DNA from: Boseongicola sp.
GTDB taxonomy: Bacteria > Pseudomonadota > Alphaproteobacteria > Rhodobacterales > Rhodobacteraceae
Assembly: GCA_014075275.1 (NCBI GenBank)
Contig: CP046179.1
Coordinates: forward strand, 2,365,932-2,429,931
DNA length: 64,000 nt
Direction: 5' to 3'
In this document: positions 1 through 8,826 of the stretch, piece after piece
Position numbering within the stretch: the first letter of the stretch is position 1
Layout: each line of letters begins with the position of its first letter
Notes under the pieces: model-generated
The model's input: the letters and a program-made list of their open reading frames with translations, nothing else
Told to the model about the DNA's origin: nothing
Database searches by the model: none
Translations under genes and position numbers: made by a program

Positions 1-198
1 CGGCATAGGAATTTCGCCAGGGTATCTGCGCGCCACGTGGTTTCTGGCGATCTTGCTGGGTTTCGAAGAGAGACCAGAAATCCAGACGCCTAATGTATCA
101 AGCAGACAGCGGCGGGCCATATGCATAACATCATCAGGTACGTCTGCGGGCGTCAAACGATGAATGAAGTCATTCGTGGTTGCTGTCTGATCGAACAT
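1..198 (-). CDS. MmgE/PrpD family protein, N-terminal part
   Basis: Reading the minus strand from the ATG at 198 gives 66 uninterrupted codons that run off the window's left edge. The segment around residues 29-41 (ARRCLLDTLGVWISG) is the usual beginning of MmgE/PrpD proteins, a family that includes 2-methylcitrate dehydratase and cis-aconitate decarboxylase. Only the N-terminus is visible, so the substrate cannot be assigned. It lies 140 bp downstream of the cupin gene on the same strand and could be the last gene of the DddP-like/GMC/cupin cluster or have its own promoter. The Shine-Dalgarno sequence is weak. The family call rests on the opening helix pattern only. Confidence 0.7.
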   Translation of the reverse strand, partial: MFDQTATTNDFIHRLTPADVPDDVMHMARRCLLDTLGVWISGLSSKPSKIARNHVARRYPGEIPMP

Positions 199-338
199 TT
201 TTACCAATCTTTTGTGTCAATTAGGTCTGACGTGCTTTCTCCAAATTCAATCGCACACTGAGCCCTGCTGTCAAACAATAGGTTTGTGCGCCTAGGTCTG
301 AGGTCGTCCCTTTTGAATGCAAAAAGTAGCTTTGAATC

Positions 339-686
339 TTATTTTTCGTCCCATCTGACTTGCGCGGCCCGATTAGCGGCGGAGTTGAAGGTGTCGTGAT
401 AGGCGTAACTGTTTTTGATGGGTTTGGAGATTGTCCAGTCGGCGCTGGCGCCTGCCTGGACAGTCAGCGTGTCGCCGCTTTGAAGATCAACAGTCGTGCC
501 ATCCGAGAACTTCAAGTCTGCAGCGCCCTCGTGCACATACATCGTAACCGTGCGGTCGTAGTTGTGGCTGAAGGTCGGATCCGCACATTCCCAGATCTCC
601 CAGCCCGCAATCTTGCGCTTCGTATCCTCGGTGGCCTTGCGGCGTTTGAACTGTTCTGCGTCCAAAAGACGATCGGTGAGTCTCAT
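339..686 (-). CDS. small cupin-domain protein (DUF861/cupin_3 type)
   Basis: A 115-residue protein forming one beta-barrel cupin. The segment from about residue 33 to 95 has the alternating pattern of DUF861 cupins, with a Tyr-Val-His-Glu-Gly turn followed by Ser-Gly-Asp-Thr and a Trp-Thr-Ile strand. The classic metal motif with HxH and a following Glu is not seen, so it is probably not a metal-dependent DMSP-lyase cupin such as DddQ, DddW or DddL, despite the DddP-like neighbour. A good AAAGGA ribosome site precedes the ATG. It starts 14 bp after the stop of the GMC gene and is very likely in the same operon. Its role is unknown; a ligand-binding or accessory role is only a guess. Confidence 0.75.
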   Translation of the reverse strand: MRLTDRLLDAEQFKRRKATEDTKRKIAGWEIWECADPTFSHNYDRTVTMYVHEGAADLKFSDGTTVDLQSGDTLTVQAGASADWTISKPIKNSYAYHDTFNSAANRAAQVRWDEK

Positions 687-700
687 GTCATATGGTCCTT

Positions 701-2344
701 TCAGACGGCACGGTGGTATGGCACCACGTCGCGCGACAGGGGATCATTCCCCAGAATTTTGTCAGCGGCTTTTTCGGCAATCATGAAGACGCAGGCGTTG
801 ATGTTTGCACTTAGGACCGCAGGGATCACCGACGCATCCACGACGCGCAGCCCGTCGACGCCGCGGAATTTCAGGTCCAGATCAACCACCGCGCGTTCGT
901 CCCCGTCGGGACCCATCCGCGCCGTGCTGCAGGGGTGATAGGCCGACGAGGCGTCTTCGCGGATAAATTCATCCCAGTCTGCGTCGGTTTTGACGTGTTC
1001 GCCGGGCAAGTCTTCACGCCGGTGATACTTTTTAAAAGCCTCCTGGGCCAACAGGTCACGCCCCAGCTTCAACCCTTCCCGCATCACAAACCGGTCGTTG
1101 TCAGTTGCCAGATAGTTTGGATCGATAATGGGCGCGTCATTAGGATCGGACGAAGCCAGCCGAACAGTACCCCGGCTTTCCGGCCGCATTGGGCCTGCGC
1201 CAAGGCGATAGCCGTTTTTGGCCGGATCAGGAATCCAGTTGGGGCCGAACAGGATCGGAAAGAAGTGGAACTGTATGTCCGGATGCGTTGTTTCCGGCGT
1301 CGACCGAAGGAACGCACCAACATGGCATTGATTGACGGCCGCGACGCCGCCCTTCCAGCCAAACCATTGCATGCCAGCCCAGACCATCAGATGAGGCTTG
1401 AGGTATTTATTGAGGTAAACGGGGTGATCGGTTTCGACCTGCACATGCGCTTCGAGGTGGTCATGCAGATTTTCGCCAACCATCGGCGCATTGAACAACA
1501 CCGGGAGTGCATGTTGTTTCAAATGCGCCTCTGGTCCGATGCCCGAGAGCATTAGCAATTGGGGTGTACCGAAGGCTCCGGCAGAGAGAATAACTTCTCG
1601 GTTGGATTTGACTTTGCGGGTTGCGCGCCCTTTGGCATATTCCACACCTATCGCGCGATCGCCTTCAAGAAGAACACGCAGAACTTTGACGCCGGTCATG
1701 ACGGTCAGATTTTTGCGCTTCGGCTGAGAATGCAGGTAAGCGCGCGCAGAGGTGCTGCGATAGCCGCCCTCGACCGACATCTCAAAACGGCTCACACCTT
1801 CTTGGCTGAACCCGTTGACGTCTTCGGTCAAGTCATGGCCTGCTTGTTGACCTGCTTCGAGGAAGGCCGCGTTCAGGGGGTTCAACTCGTCCTGAGCCTT
1901 GACGCCAACCATTCCGGCGTCGTTGCGATATTCATTTGCCGGGCCATCACGACGCTCGAACAATTTGAAGTAAGGCAGGCAATCCGCGTAAGACCAACCG
2001 GCGCAACCTTCCAAATCGGCCCAGTCATCATAGTCGCGGGGATTTCCGCGCAGGAACGTCATGCCGTTGATCGATGACGAGCCACCAAGCGCCTTGCCGC
2101 GCGGCTGATCAATCAGGCGATTATTCAGATGCTTCTGAGGAGTCGTTTTGAACCAATAGTTAAACTTGCTGGTCGGTTTGAATGCCGAGCGCAGACCCGC
2201 TGGCATCTGGATGATCCAGTTGCGATCATCGCCACCGTGTTCAAGCAGCAGAACCGAATACTGCCCACCTTCGCTGAGGCGATGTGCAAGCACACACCCC
2301 GCCGTTCCGGCGCCAACGATCACGTAGTCATAGGAGTTGGTCAC
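701..2344 (-). CDS. GMC-family FAD-dependent oxidoreductase (choline dehydrogenase-like)
   Basis: A 547-residue flavoprotein when started at the GTG at 2344. That GTG overlaps the stop of the upstream M24 gene as GTGA, which indicates translational coupling. Residues 11-16 (GAGTAG) form the FAD Rossmann loop, 82-95 the first GMC signature (GKALGGSSS), and 256-271 the second (GAFGTPQLLMLSGIGP). The catalytic pair appears as His470 and Asn514, 44 residues apart as in choline oxidase. It should oxidise an alcohol to an aldehyde. In Halomonas, a GMC enzyme (DddA) oxidises 3-hydroxypropionate in DMSP breakdown, so the DddP-like partner makes that an attractive but unproven substrate; choline or another alcohol is equally possible. 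An in-frame upstream extension of about 54 codons reads through the neighbouring gene and is not real. Confidence 0.9.
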   Translation of the reverse strand: MTNSYDYVIVGAGTAGCVLAHRLSEGGQYSVLLLEHGGDDRNWIIQMPAGLRSAFKPTSKFNYWFKTTPQKHLNNRLIDQPRGKALGGSSSINGMTFLRGNPRDYDDWADLEGCAGWSYADCLPYFKLFERRDGPANEYRNDAGMVGVKAQDELNPLNAAFLEAGQQAGHDLTEDVNGFSQEGVSRFEMSVEGGYRSTSARAYLHSQPKRKNLTVMTGVKVLRVLLEGDRAIGVEYAKGRATRKVKSNREVILSAGAFGTPQLLMLSGIGPEAHLKQHALPVLFNAPMVGENLHDHLEAHVQVETDHPVYLNKYLKPHLMVWAGMQWFGWKGGVAAVNQCHVGAFLRSTPETTHPDIQFHFFPILFGPNWIPDPAKNGYRLGAGPMRPESRGTVRLASSDPNDAPIIDPNYLATDNDRFVMREGLKLGRDLLAQEAFKKYHRREDLPGEHVKTDADWDEFIREDASSAYHPCSTARMGPDGDERAVVDLDLKFRGVDGLRVVDASVIPAVLSANINACVFMIAEKAADKILGNDPLSRDVVPYHRAV

Positions 2345-3534
2345 AGGTAATCGTCCTCGAATGGGCAGTCGGTCAAGGGGACAGGGCCATCTTTGGTGAT
2401 GAGAACGGGTTGTTCCAGCTTCACGCCTTCGTCGCCACCAACCGGGCCAATATAGCTTTCGACGCAGACGGTCATACCTTCCATAAAAGTGCCGGAGTAC
2501 TGCCATGTCTCGTGATCTTCGGGATAGTAGATAACTGGAAATTCAACACCGAAACCGATGCCGTGGATCATTTCGGCGTAGCGGTTGGGCACGTAGATAT
2601 CGTGCATCTTCCAGCTAAGCTCGCCGAACTCTTCGAAGGTCATGCCTGGACGTAGGAGCGCCATATTGTGCTCCATCTGCTCAAAGGCGTGGGCATACAG
2701 CACGCGTTGCTCGTCCGTTGGCTTCTTGTCACCGATGACAAAGGCGCGCGTCTGGTCGGCAAAAACGCCGTCAGGGCCGATCAGATCGCTGTCAAACACC
2801 AACATCTCACCGTTTTCGATCTTTTTGTCAGTAGTTTCGGTGAACCACGGGTTAGTATGATGGCCAGACGAAAGAAGCCGCGTTTCCTGATACTCGCCAC
2901 CGTGGCGCATGTTGTATTCGTTCATCTTCGCCAGGAGGTAATTCTCGGTCACACCCGGTTCGGCAAACTGGCGCATGTAGGCAATGGCATCGGTGCAAAC
3001 AGCCATGGAGTTCTTGATTATTGCAACCTCGTCCATCGACTTGATTGATCGCGCCATCTCCATCGGGCCTTTGGCGTCTTTCATTTTGATACCGCGATGT
3101 TGCAACGCCATCATCGGAAGCAGGTCTGCCCGGTCAATGCCAAGAGTAGCGCCCTTACCGCAATGGGTGTGCAACAAGTCAACGATTTCGTCGGCCCATT
3201 TGTTAGCATGTTCTTCTGAACGATCGCCCGACCCAAAGTAATCCCAGCTCTTCGCTGGGCGGGCTTCGGCAATGGTTTCCAGATGATCAGAGAGATGCAA
3301 CGCACCGCCATAGTCAAACAACACCACCGGGCCGTCGACCGGAACAAAGACATACCGCGAAAGATGGTGCGACGTCCAAACCTGCATGTTGCGGCAGCCG
3401 GTGGCATAGCGCAGATTCAGCGGATCAAATAGCACCGCCGCGTCCATCTTAAATTGGGTTAGCAGTTCGCGGGTGCGATTAAGGCGATAGGCGCGGACAC
3501 GCTTTTCGTCGATGGTCTGTGGCAGTTCCAGCAT
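2341..3534 (-). CDS. M24-fold metalloenzyme of the DddP (DMSP lyase) type
   Basis: A 397-residue pita-bread-fold protein. Candidate metal ligands are Asp248, Asp250, Asp260, His324, Glu359 and Glu374, with a Tyr at 319. From memory, the ligands of the Ruegeria DddP structure are D295, D297, D307, H371, E406 and E421 with Y366, so all spacings match at a constant offset of 47. Matching blocks such as FDPLNLRYAT near residue 36 and ETRLLSSG..TNPWF near 217 also fit DddP rather than aminopeptidase P or ectoine hydrolase. It would cleave dimethylsulfoniopropionate to DMS and acrylate, if a true DddP. It lacks about 47 N-terminal residues of described DddP, so it may be a paralogue acting on another substrate. 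The ATG at 3534 has a GAGG site upstream; the gene leads a tight operon with the GMC gene. Confidence 0.75.
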   Translation of the reverse strand: MLELPQTIDEKRVRAYRLNRTRELLTQFKMDAAVLFDPLNLRYATGCRNMQVWTSHHLSRYVFVPVDGPVVLFDYGGALHLSDHLETIAEARPAKSWDYFGSGDRSEEHANKWADEIVDLLHTHCGKGATLGIDRADLLPMMALQHRGIKMKDAKGPMEMARSIKSMDEVAIIKNSMAVCTDAIAYMRQFAEPGVTENYLLAKMNEYNMRHGGEYQETRLLSSGHHTNPWFTETTDKKIENGEMLVFDSDLIGPDGVFADQTRAFVIGDKKPTDEQRVLYAHAFEQMEHNMALLRPGMTFEEFGELSWKMHDIYVPNRYAEMIHGIGFGVEFPVIYYPEDHETWQYSGTFMEGMTVCVESYIGPVGGDEGVKLEQPVLITKDGPVPLTDCPFEDDYL

Positions 3535-3654
3535 TAATAGCCTCGCGAAATGAGATCAATTTTTGAAGATGTCTCAAGGAGAATTGCAATAACAACGGTA
3601 TTTGACAGGTACCGAAGTAGCATGGTGCATGTCAGACACTGACGCGGCAATTGC

Positions 3655-3924
3655 TCAGATCTGCCCCCCCACCGAGGACCGCTTGATCGCAATGTATTCG
3701 AATTTGGCCATGCGCGGACCAGGCACCTTGCGCTGCACCAGATCGACAACTCCATCTTCGAACAACGCTCTTGCAGTGGTAGCGAGTGACTTGTTCCACA
3801 AACACCAATCAACTGCATAGGTCACTTGCAAGCCTGGTTCGCCCTGATTGATCGCCGTGACCAACGCCTGATCAGGGCTTTCCTTTGAGGAAACATCCAA
3901 AGCTGCAGGCTTTTTGTTATGCAT
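3655..3924 (-). CDS. small protein of unknown function upstream of the DddP-like gene
   Basis: An 89-residue reading frame starting at the ATG at 3924, on the same strand as the DddP-like/GMC cluster and 120 bp upstream of it. I do not recognise a family. The composition looks like a folded soluble protein: a polar N-terminal stretch, then alternating hydrophobic and charged residues with two tryptophans (near residue 53) and a basic C-terminal third. No signal peptide or membrane segment is visible. It diverges from the LysR gene at 4019, so both probably share the 94-bp region between their starts. It could be the first gene of the catabolic operon. Confidence is limited because it is short and unrecognised. 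Confidence 0.45.
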   Translation of the reverse strand: MHNKKPAALDVSSKESPDQALVTAINQGEPGLQVTYAVDWCLWNKSLATTARALFEDGVVDLVQRKVPGPRMAKFEYIAIKRSSVGGQI

Positions 3925-4018
3925 GTACGACTCTCTAGGTTCTCTGCCCAAGAGTGCTTGCAACTTATACTTAAATCAAACAAAACAATATTAATCAGTG
4001 CGTAAAGAAACGTTAACC

Positions 4019-4855
4019 ATGCCGCCAACAATCGATCTTGATCTAATCAAAACTTTTCTAACCGTTGTGGACAGAAAGGGATTCAAGCCTGCGGCAGAAC
4101 AACTTCACAGAACGCCCGCTGCAATCAGTCAGAAGATCAAAAGGCTGGAAGACCTGCTTGGTAAGAAAGTTCTCGAGCGGAGCAATCAGGGAATTTCCCT
4201 GACGGCGGCGGGTCAGATCCTGAAAATCAAAGGCGAGAAGATGCTGTCGCTTAACTATGAGCTTTTGGGTGATCTTCGCGAGAATGAGCTGGCTGGCGGG
4301 CTAAAATTTGGAGCGCCGGCGGATTATGCGCCCACATTGTTGCAGACGTTATTGCCAATCTTTGCGCGTGAGTTTCCCAAAGTTTCGCCAAGCATCACCC
4401 TTGAACCTAGCCGAGCCGTGCGTCGAAAAGTTCAGATGGGACAACTGGACATGGCGATTGTAGCCCGTGAGCCGGATACGAACGAAGGTATCGACCTGTG
4501 GTCCGAGGAAATCGCTTGGTTTGGATCGCCATTGGCCGATAAGGATAGCCTTCGTGCGGGGGTCCTTTTGACAGATTGCGTGTTGCGGGATCACGCGCTT
4601 GGAAGTCTTCGCGACGGTGCAAAGGCACACCAAATAGTACTAGAGGCTGCGACGGTAGCTGCATTGAAGGATGCTGTTGTCTCTGGATTTTGCCAGTCGT
4701 TGTTGCCGGTTTCGATGATGCGCAATTCCCGAGAGAGGGAATTGAGACTTTCGAACAGCCTTTCGATGCTTACGTTTTGCCTTATTTCCGGTTCGCGTTT
4801 TGACGAAGAAACGTCGTCCAAAGTTGCTTCGAAATTCCGCGACGCCCTGCAATAA
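4019..4855 (+). CDS. LysR-family transcriptional regulator
   Basis: A 278-residue LysR protein from the ATG at 4019. A winged helix-turn-helix occupies about residues 5-64 (LIKTFLTVVDRKGF, AAISQKIKRLED, LTAAGQ), followed by a periplasmic-binding-like effector domain. The effector half (with GLKFGAPADY near residue 90) is intact to the stop at 4855. It is transcribed away from the small gene at 3924 and the DddP-like cluster, the usual arrangement for a LysR activator of a divergent catabolic operon, so the cluster is its probable target. A GTG 21 bp upstream is an alternative start, but the ATG gives the standard N-terminus of this family. The ligand is unknown. Confidence 0.88.
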   Translation: MPPTIDLDLIKTFLTVVDRKGFKPAAEQLHRTPAAISQKIKRLEDLLGKKVLERSNQGISLTAAGQILKIKGEKMLSLNYELLGDLRENELAGGLKFGAPADYAPTLLQTLLPIFAREFPKVSPSITLEPSRAVRRKVQMGQLDMAIVAREPDTNEGIDLWSEEIAWFGSPLADKDSLRAGVLLTDCVLRDHALGSLRDGAKAHQIVLEAATVAALKDAVVSGFCQSLLPVSMMRNSRERELRLSNSLSMLTFCLISGSRFDEETSSKVASKFRDALQ

Positions 4856-4895
4856 CGCGACGTAGATTTGCTGTGATCAATAGAATGGAGGCCTT

Positions 4896-4969
4896 TGGAG
4901 CGGGCGGCGGGAATCGAACCCGCGTCATCAGCTTGGAAGGCTGAGGTCTTACCACTACACAACGCCCGC
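4896..4969 (-). tRNA. tRNA-Gly(TCC)
   Basis: The minus strand folds into a complete cloverleaf. The acceptor strands are GCGGGCG (4963-4969) and CGCCCGC (4900-4906), with discriminator T and an encoded CCA at 4896-4898. The D-arm carries GTAGTGGTA, the T-arm GGGTTCGATTCC. The seven-base anticodon loop at 4933-4939 reads CTTCCAA, giving anticodon TCC for glycine. No intron or mismatch is seen in the acceptor stem. Confidence 0.95.
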
Positions 4970-5414
4970 TCTGCGAATTAGTGCCTATTTCATGGGTGTT
5001 TCGGCGTCAAGCGAGAAGCCTCCCGCTCCACAAGATCACAAGTGGTGAAGTCGCCCATTCGGAATCCTGACGCACTAAGTGGCGCAGAACTGTTGTTCTC
5101 CATTTAGCTGTTACCCTAATTTACAACGTATGGTGATAAGAGCGGGTTCTACTGACATGGTTGGTATCTGGTCGCGTGCTTACCTGGCTGGGTGGGTGAA
5201 GATCTTCTAATTCTTGACGAGGGATCAACTGTATCGACACGACTTCAAACACTATCCTAATTCGAAGTATATGGCTCCCGATTCCATTGTGCGAAAAGAG
5301 TATTTTGTAGCAATTTGGCTCACTTACAATTTGCTTCTTGTTTTGTTTAGGGTTGATTGCCAAAGAATTGTCACGCTAAGCTGTCCGCCAGGTTATGACT
5401 GGGGAGAATAGCGG
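4970..5414. other. intergenic region upstream of binding protein gene
   Basis: About 445 bases without a convincing gene. The right half is noticeably AT-richer than its surroundings and should contain the promoters for the tRNA (leftward) and the binding-protein/kinase genes (rightward). Short open frames on both strands show no recognisable protein character. A GGGGAG ribosome site sits just before 5415. Confidence 0.5.
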
Positions 5415-6170
5415 GTGAAAAAAGCAGTATTGCAAGGGCTGGCATGTGCCCTTGGCGTTATGGTCAGCATACCCGCAAACGCCGAAAATCTGACGGTCGC
5501 AACTCTCGAATGGCCGCCCTATACATCGGAAATACTGCCGAAGGGAGGCGCCACAACCGAAGTTGTCCGGCAGGCTTTTGCGGCGGTCGACGCAGATATT
5601 GACGTTGCCATCCTTCCCTGGAAGCGCGCGATATCGACTGCGCGGGATGACGAGGAAGTTGTTGCCTATTTCCCGGGTTATCACTGCCGGCATGTTGAGG
5701 GGTTTGTCGCATCAGATCCAATTGGAAACGGGCCGCTTGGATTTGCTCAGAATACCAGTGCGCCGGTCGTCTGGAATAGCATCGACGACATTGGCGAGCA
5801 GAAACTAAAGGTCGGAACGGTTCTTGGTTACTCCAACACAGATGAGTTTGACGAGAAAGCCGGGACTGGGTGGATCCGAGCGATTACCGCTCCGGACGAT
5901 TTGACCAACCTTCGCAAACTGGCCCGTCAGCGGATTGATGTTGCCGTAATTGATAAACTCGTTCTCTCTTACCTGCTGGCAACCGAGCCGACTTTAAAAG
6001 ACGTTGCCGAGGAATTCGAGTTCAACGAGCGCCCCCTTGAAGACAAAACTTTGTATGTTTGTTTTAGCGTCAGCGAAAATGGTGAAGCTCTCCGCGACAA
6101 ATTCAACTCGGGGCTTGCAAGTATTGACGCAAACGCCGTTGTCGAAAGTTACTTCGAAAACGAATTCTAA
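5415..6170 (+). CDS. periplasmic solute-binding protein, family 3 type, paired with sensor kinase
   Basis: A 251-residue protein with a cleavable signal peptide (about residues 1-23, ending Pro-Ala-Asn-Ala) followed by a type-3 amino-acid-binding fold. The opening LTVATLEWPPYT and the block near residue 55 (AILPWKRAIST) are characteristic of this family. No permease or ATPase gene is adjacent. Instead its stop codon overlaps the start of a hybrid histidine kinase by one base (TAATG), so the two are translationally coupled and the protein probably presents a ligand to the kinase. The GTG start at 5415 follows GGGGAGAATAGCGG. The ligand is unknown, and with the kinase broken this sensing function may be lost. 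Confidence 0.82.
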   Translation: MKKAVLQGLACALGVMVSIPANAENLTVATLEWPPYTSEILPKGGATTEVVRQAFAAVDADIDVAILPWKRAISTARDDEEVVAYFPGYHCRHVEGFVASDPIGNGPLGFAQNTSAPVVWNSIDDIGEQKLKVGTVLGYSNTDEFDEKAGTGWIRAITAPDDLTNLRKLARQRIDVAVIDKLVLSYLLATEPTLKDVAEEFEFNERPLEDKTLYVCFSVSENGEALRDKFNSGLASIDANAVVESYFENEF

Positions 6171-8752
6171 TGACAGATTCTGCGGACGGATCAGATGAGG
6201 CCGGGACGGCGACGTCCAGGAACTACCAACGAGGAAGTTTCGGCCGATCAGTTCAAACCAAGTTTCTGCTGTACGTTGTGCCGCTGGTATTGGCGTCGAC
6301 ATTTATAGTCTTTGGACTTTTCGAATTGAACGCCCGACGCTCGGCCGAGGCGCAACTGCAGGAAAAACTCGAAAAATTAGTCGAAATTCAAAGTGCAGTT
6401 GTTGCCGAGTCTCTTTGGAATGTGGCGGATGGTCAAATCAAGCTGATTTTGACTGCGCTGCTTACTGACTCTGATGTTTTGGGTGCGGCTGTTTATGACG
6501 AGCGCGACAGACTGGTTGCTGAAGCGGGCGAAACATCGACATTTGGCGAAACGCGTTTTGTTGCGCTGGAAGATATTCTCTATGACGCGGGCGATCAGGA
6601 AGTAAAAATTGGGGCCCTGCGCATCGCGCTGAATGAGACAAGGCTTGGCGCTCTTGCACGAGAACGACTTAGCTTGGTGGTTCTGCTTGCCAGTATTTTG
6701 TTGGCCGCGGTAATCGCAGCGACATTGACCGCCAACAGACGCATTATCGGGCGTCCCTTGGGACTGATGATGGACACCATCAATCAGCAGCGCTCGGATG
6801 CACCGCGCAAGCCGGTGAACTGGACCAGCGATGACGAAATCGGGCGTGTGGTATCGGCATTCAATGAAATGCAGGAACGTCAGAATGCCTATGAACATCA
6901 ACTTCGCTCATCCAATGACGAACTTGAGCAACGCGTAGAAGAGAGAACCGCAGAGCTGGTCCTGGCCGAGGTGACAGCGACTGAAGCGCGTGGCCTTTTG
7001 ACCGATGCGATCGCCAGTATATCGGAAGGTTTTGCGCTTTATGACAAAAGCGACAAACTTGTTGTAGCCAACCAACGCTACCGTGAAATCATGTGGGACG
7101 ACGGCGAGACTGAACTGCCCAGTGGAACGCCGTTTGAGGACGTTCTCAAACACGCAGCCGGGACCGAAAGGTTTCCAAACGCGACCGCAAACCGCGAAGA
7201 ATGGATTGAGCGCCAGATCGGACGCCACCGGTCCGCTGGAACTCCCTTCCGCTGGAACTCCCTACATCCAGGAACTGTCTGGCAATCAATGGCAGCAGGT
7301 CAGCAATCGTCGAACCGATCAGGGCGGAACAGTTGCCGTCCTGTCGAATATAACCGAGATCAAACGCATCTCAGATGAACTTAAGACCGCCAAGGACGCG
7401 GCAGAGGCGGCCATTGAAGCAAAAAGCGCATTCCTGGCTACGATGAGCCATGAAATCCGGACGCCACTGAACGGCATCATCGGGATGAGCACACTGTTAG
7501 ACGGCACCGAACTCAATGAAGAACAGCGCGACTTTAGTGAAACTATCGCAACGGCGGCTGACACCCTGCTGACCATAATCAGCGACATTCTGGATTTTTC
7601 GAAAGTCGAGGCAGGAGCGTTGGAGCTTGAACGCACGCCGATGGATCTGGTTGAGACAATTGAATCTTCGGTAGAGCTGGTAGCCTCCAAGTCGGGGGAA
7701 AAGGGCATCGAACTTGCTTGCCGCATTAATCCTGATGTCCCTACGGCGCTTTTCGGAGATCCGGTAAGGCTGAAACAGATCCTGATGAACCTTCTGAATA
7801 ATGCGGTGAAGTTCACTGAAATTGGCGAAGTCGTTCTGACGGTATCGACAATGATGCCCGATGCGTCCGACAAGCCAGGCGAAACAACGCTTCTGACGTT
7901 TTCGGTTCGCGACACCGGTATTGGAATTCCTGCCGATCGCATGGACCGGCTGTTCAAGTCTTTCAGCCAAGTCGATGCGTCGACGACCCGTCGTTATGGC
8001 GGCACAGGTTTGGGATTGGTGATCACCAAACGGTTGGTCGAGTTGATGGGTGGAGAAATCACCGTGGAAAGCACGGCGGGGGAAGGCACTATCTTTTCGT
8101 TCACTCTGCCAGGCGAAGTGGCACGCATTCCAGATCGAACGAGCCGCGATGCACAATTGAAAGCTATCGCCGGCAAGCGCATCCTGATCGTTGATGATAA
8201 CCGCACCAATCGCTTGATCTTGAGTGAGAAATTTCGTGCTTGGGAATTGTTGCCGCGCGCAAGCGAAAGCCCGGAAGGCGCGTTGGAGATCATCAAGGGC
8301 GGCGAACATTTTGACGCCATCATCGTCGACTACAAGATGCCAAATATGAACGGGTTCGAATTCACAGCCGCCGTTCGAAATCATCTGGGCAGGGCGTGTC
8401 CGCCGATGATCTTGTTCAGTTCGATTTCTCCGCTGGAAACCCATTTCCGCGATGGTGTGGCAAAGATGGATTATGCCGCCTCTCTGACAAAGCCTGCAAA
8501 ATCGGGGCAACTTTTGAATGCACTGGTCAAGACGCTGGCTCCGGATTTGGTTCCAGAAGTCTTGCAGACCGAAAGTAGTCCGGAAGCCGATTTGGGCCCC
8601 AGCCATGATTTGCGCGTCTTGTTGGTGGATGACAATTCAATCAACCAAAAAGTCGGCAGTAAGATACTTAAACGCCTGGGTTATGACCCTGTCGTAGTCA
8701 GCTCGGGCGAAGAGGCCATTGAGACCTGCCAAAGCGATAATTTCGACATTGT
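6170..8752 (+). pseudogene. hybrid sensor histidine kinase, broken by 16-bp duplication and IS insertion
   Basis: Restored order: N-terminal membrane segment (about residues 23-45), extracytoplasmic sensor region, second membrane segment (about 163-187), HAMP and coiled coil, PAS, HisKA with the phospho-acceptor block MSHEIRTPLN, HATPase with DTGIGIP and GGTGLGL, a first receiver domain (LIVDDN and IIVDYKMPNMNG), and the start of a second receiver (LLVDDNSINQKVG). The reading frame shifts inside the PAS domain because TCCGCTGGAACTCCCT occurs twice in tandem at 7232-7263. Removing one copy restores a continuous frame. At 8753 an IS3-family element cuts the second receiver just before its phospho-acceptor Asp, so the C-terminus is lost. 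Frame 2 runs to 7378 and the continuation lies in the next frame. The gene was part of a two-gene sensing unit with the binding protein at 5415. Confidence 0.9.
7232..7263 (+). repeat. perfect 16-bp tandem duplication inside kinase PAS domain
   Basis: TCCGCTGGAACTCCCT is present twice head-to-tail (7232-7247 and 7248-7263). Sixteen is not a multiple of three, so the duplication shifts the kinase frame. With one unit removed the frame continues as a normal PAS segment (YIQELSGNQWQQV). Replication slippage could delete or re-create it, so it could act as an on/off switch. Confidence 0.95.
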
Positions 8753-8826
8753 TGTCCGTCGTCAGGGTTTTGGGAACCAAGAGTTGCTTAAACAAGTAAA
8801 GAGTTTGGCTCGTCTGGTTGATGTTA

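Noticed and set aside
339-686. Cupin as a second DMSP lyase (DddQ/W/L/K type)
   Set aside because: It lacks the HxH...E metal motif and is of the DUF861 type.
1559-2077. Open frame opposite the GMC oxidoreductase gene
   Set aside because: Antisense shadow of a clear GMC gene; no start signal or domain.
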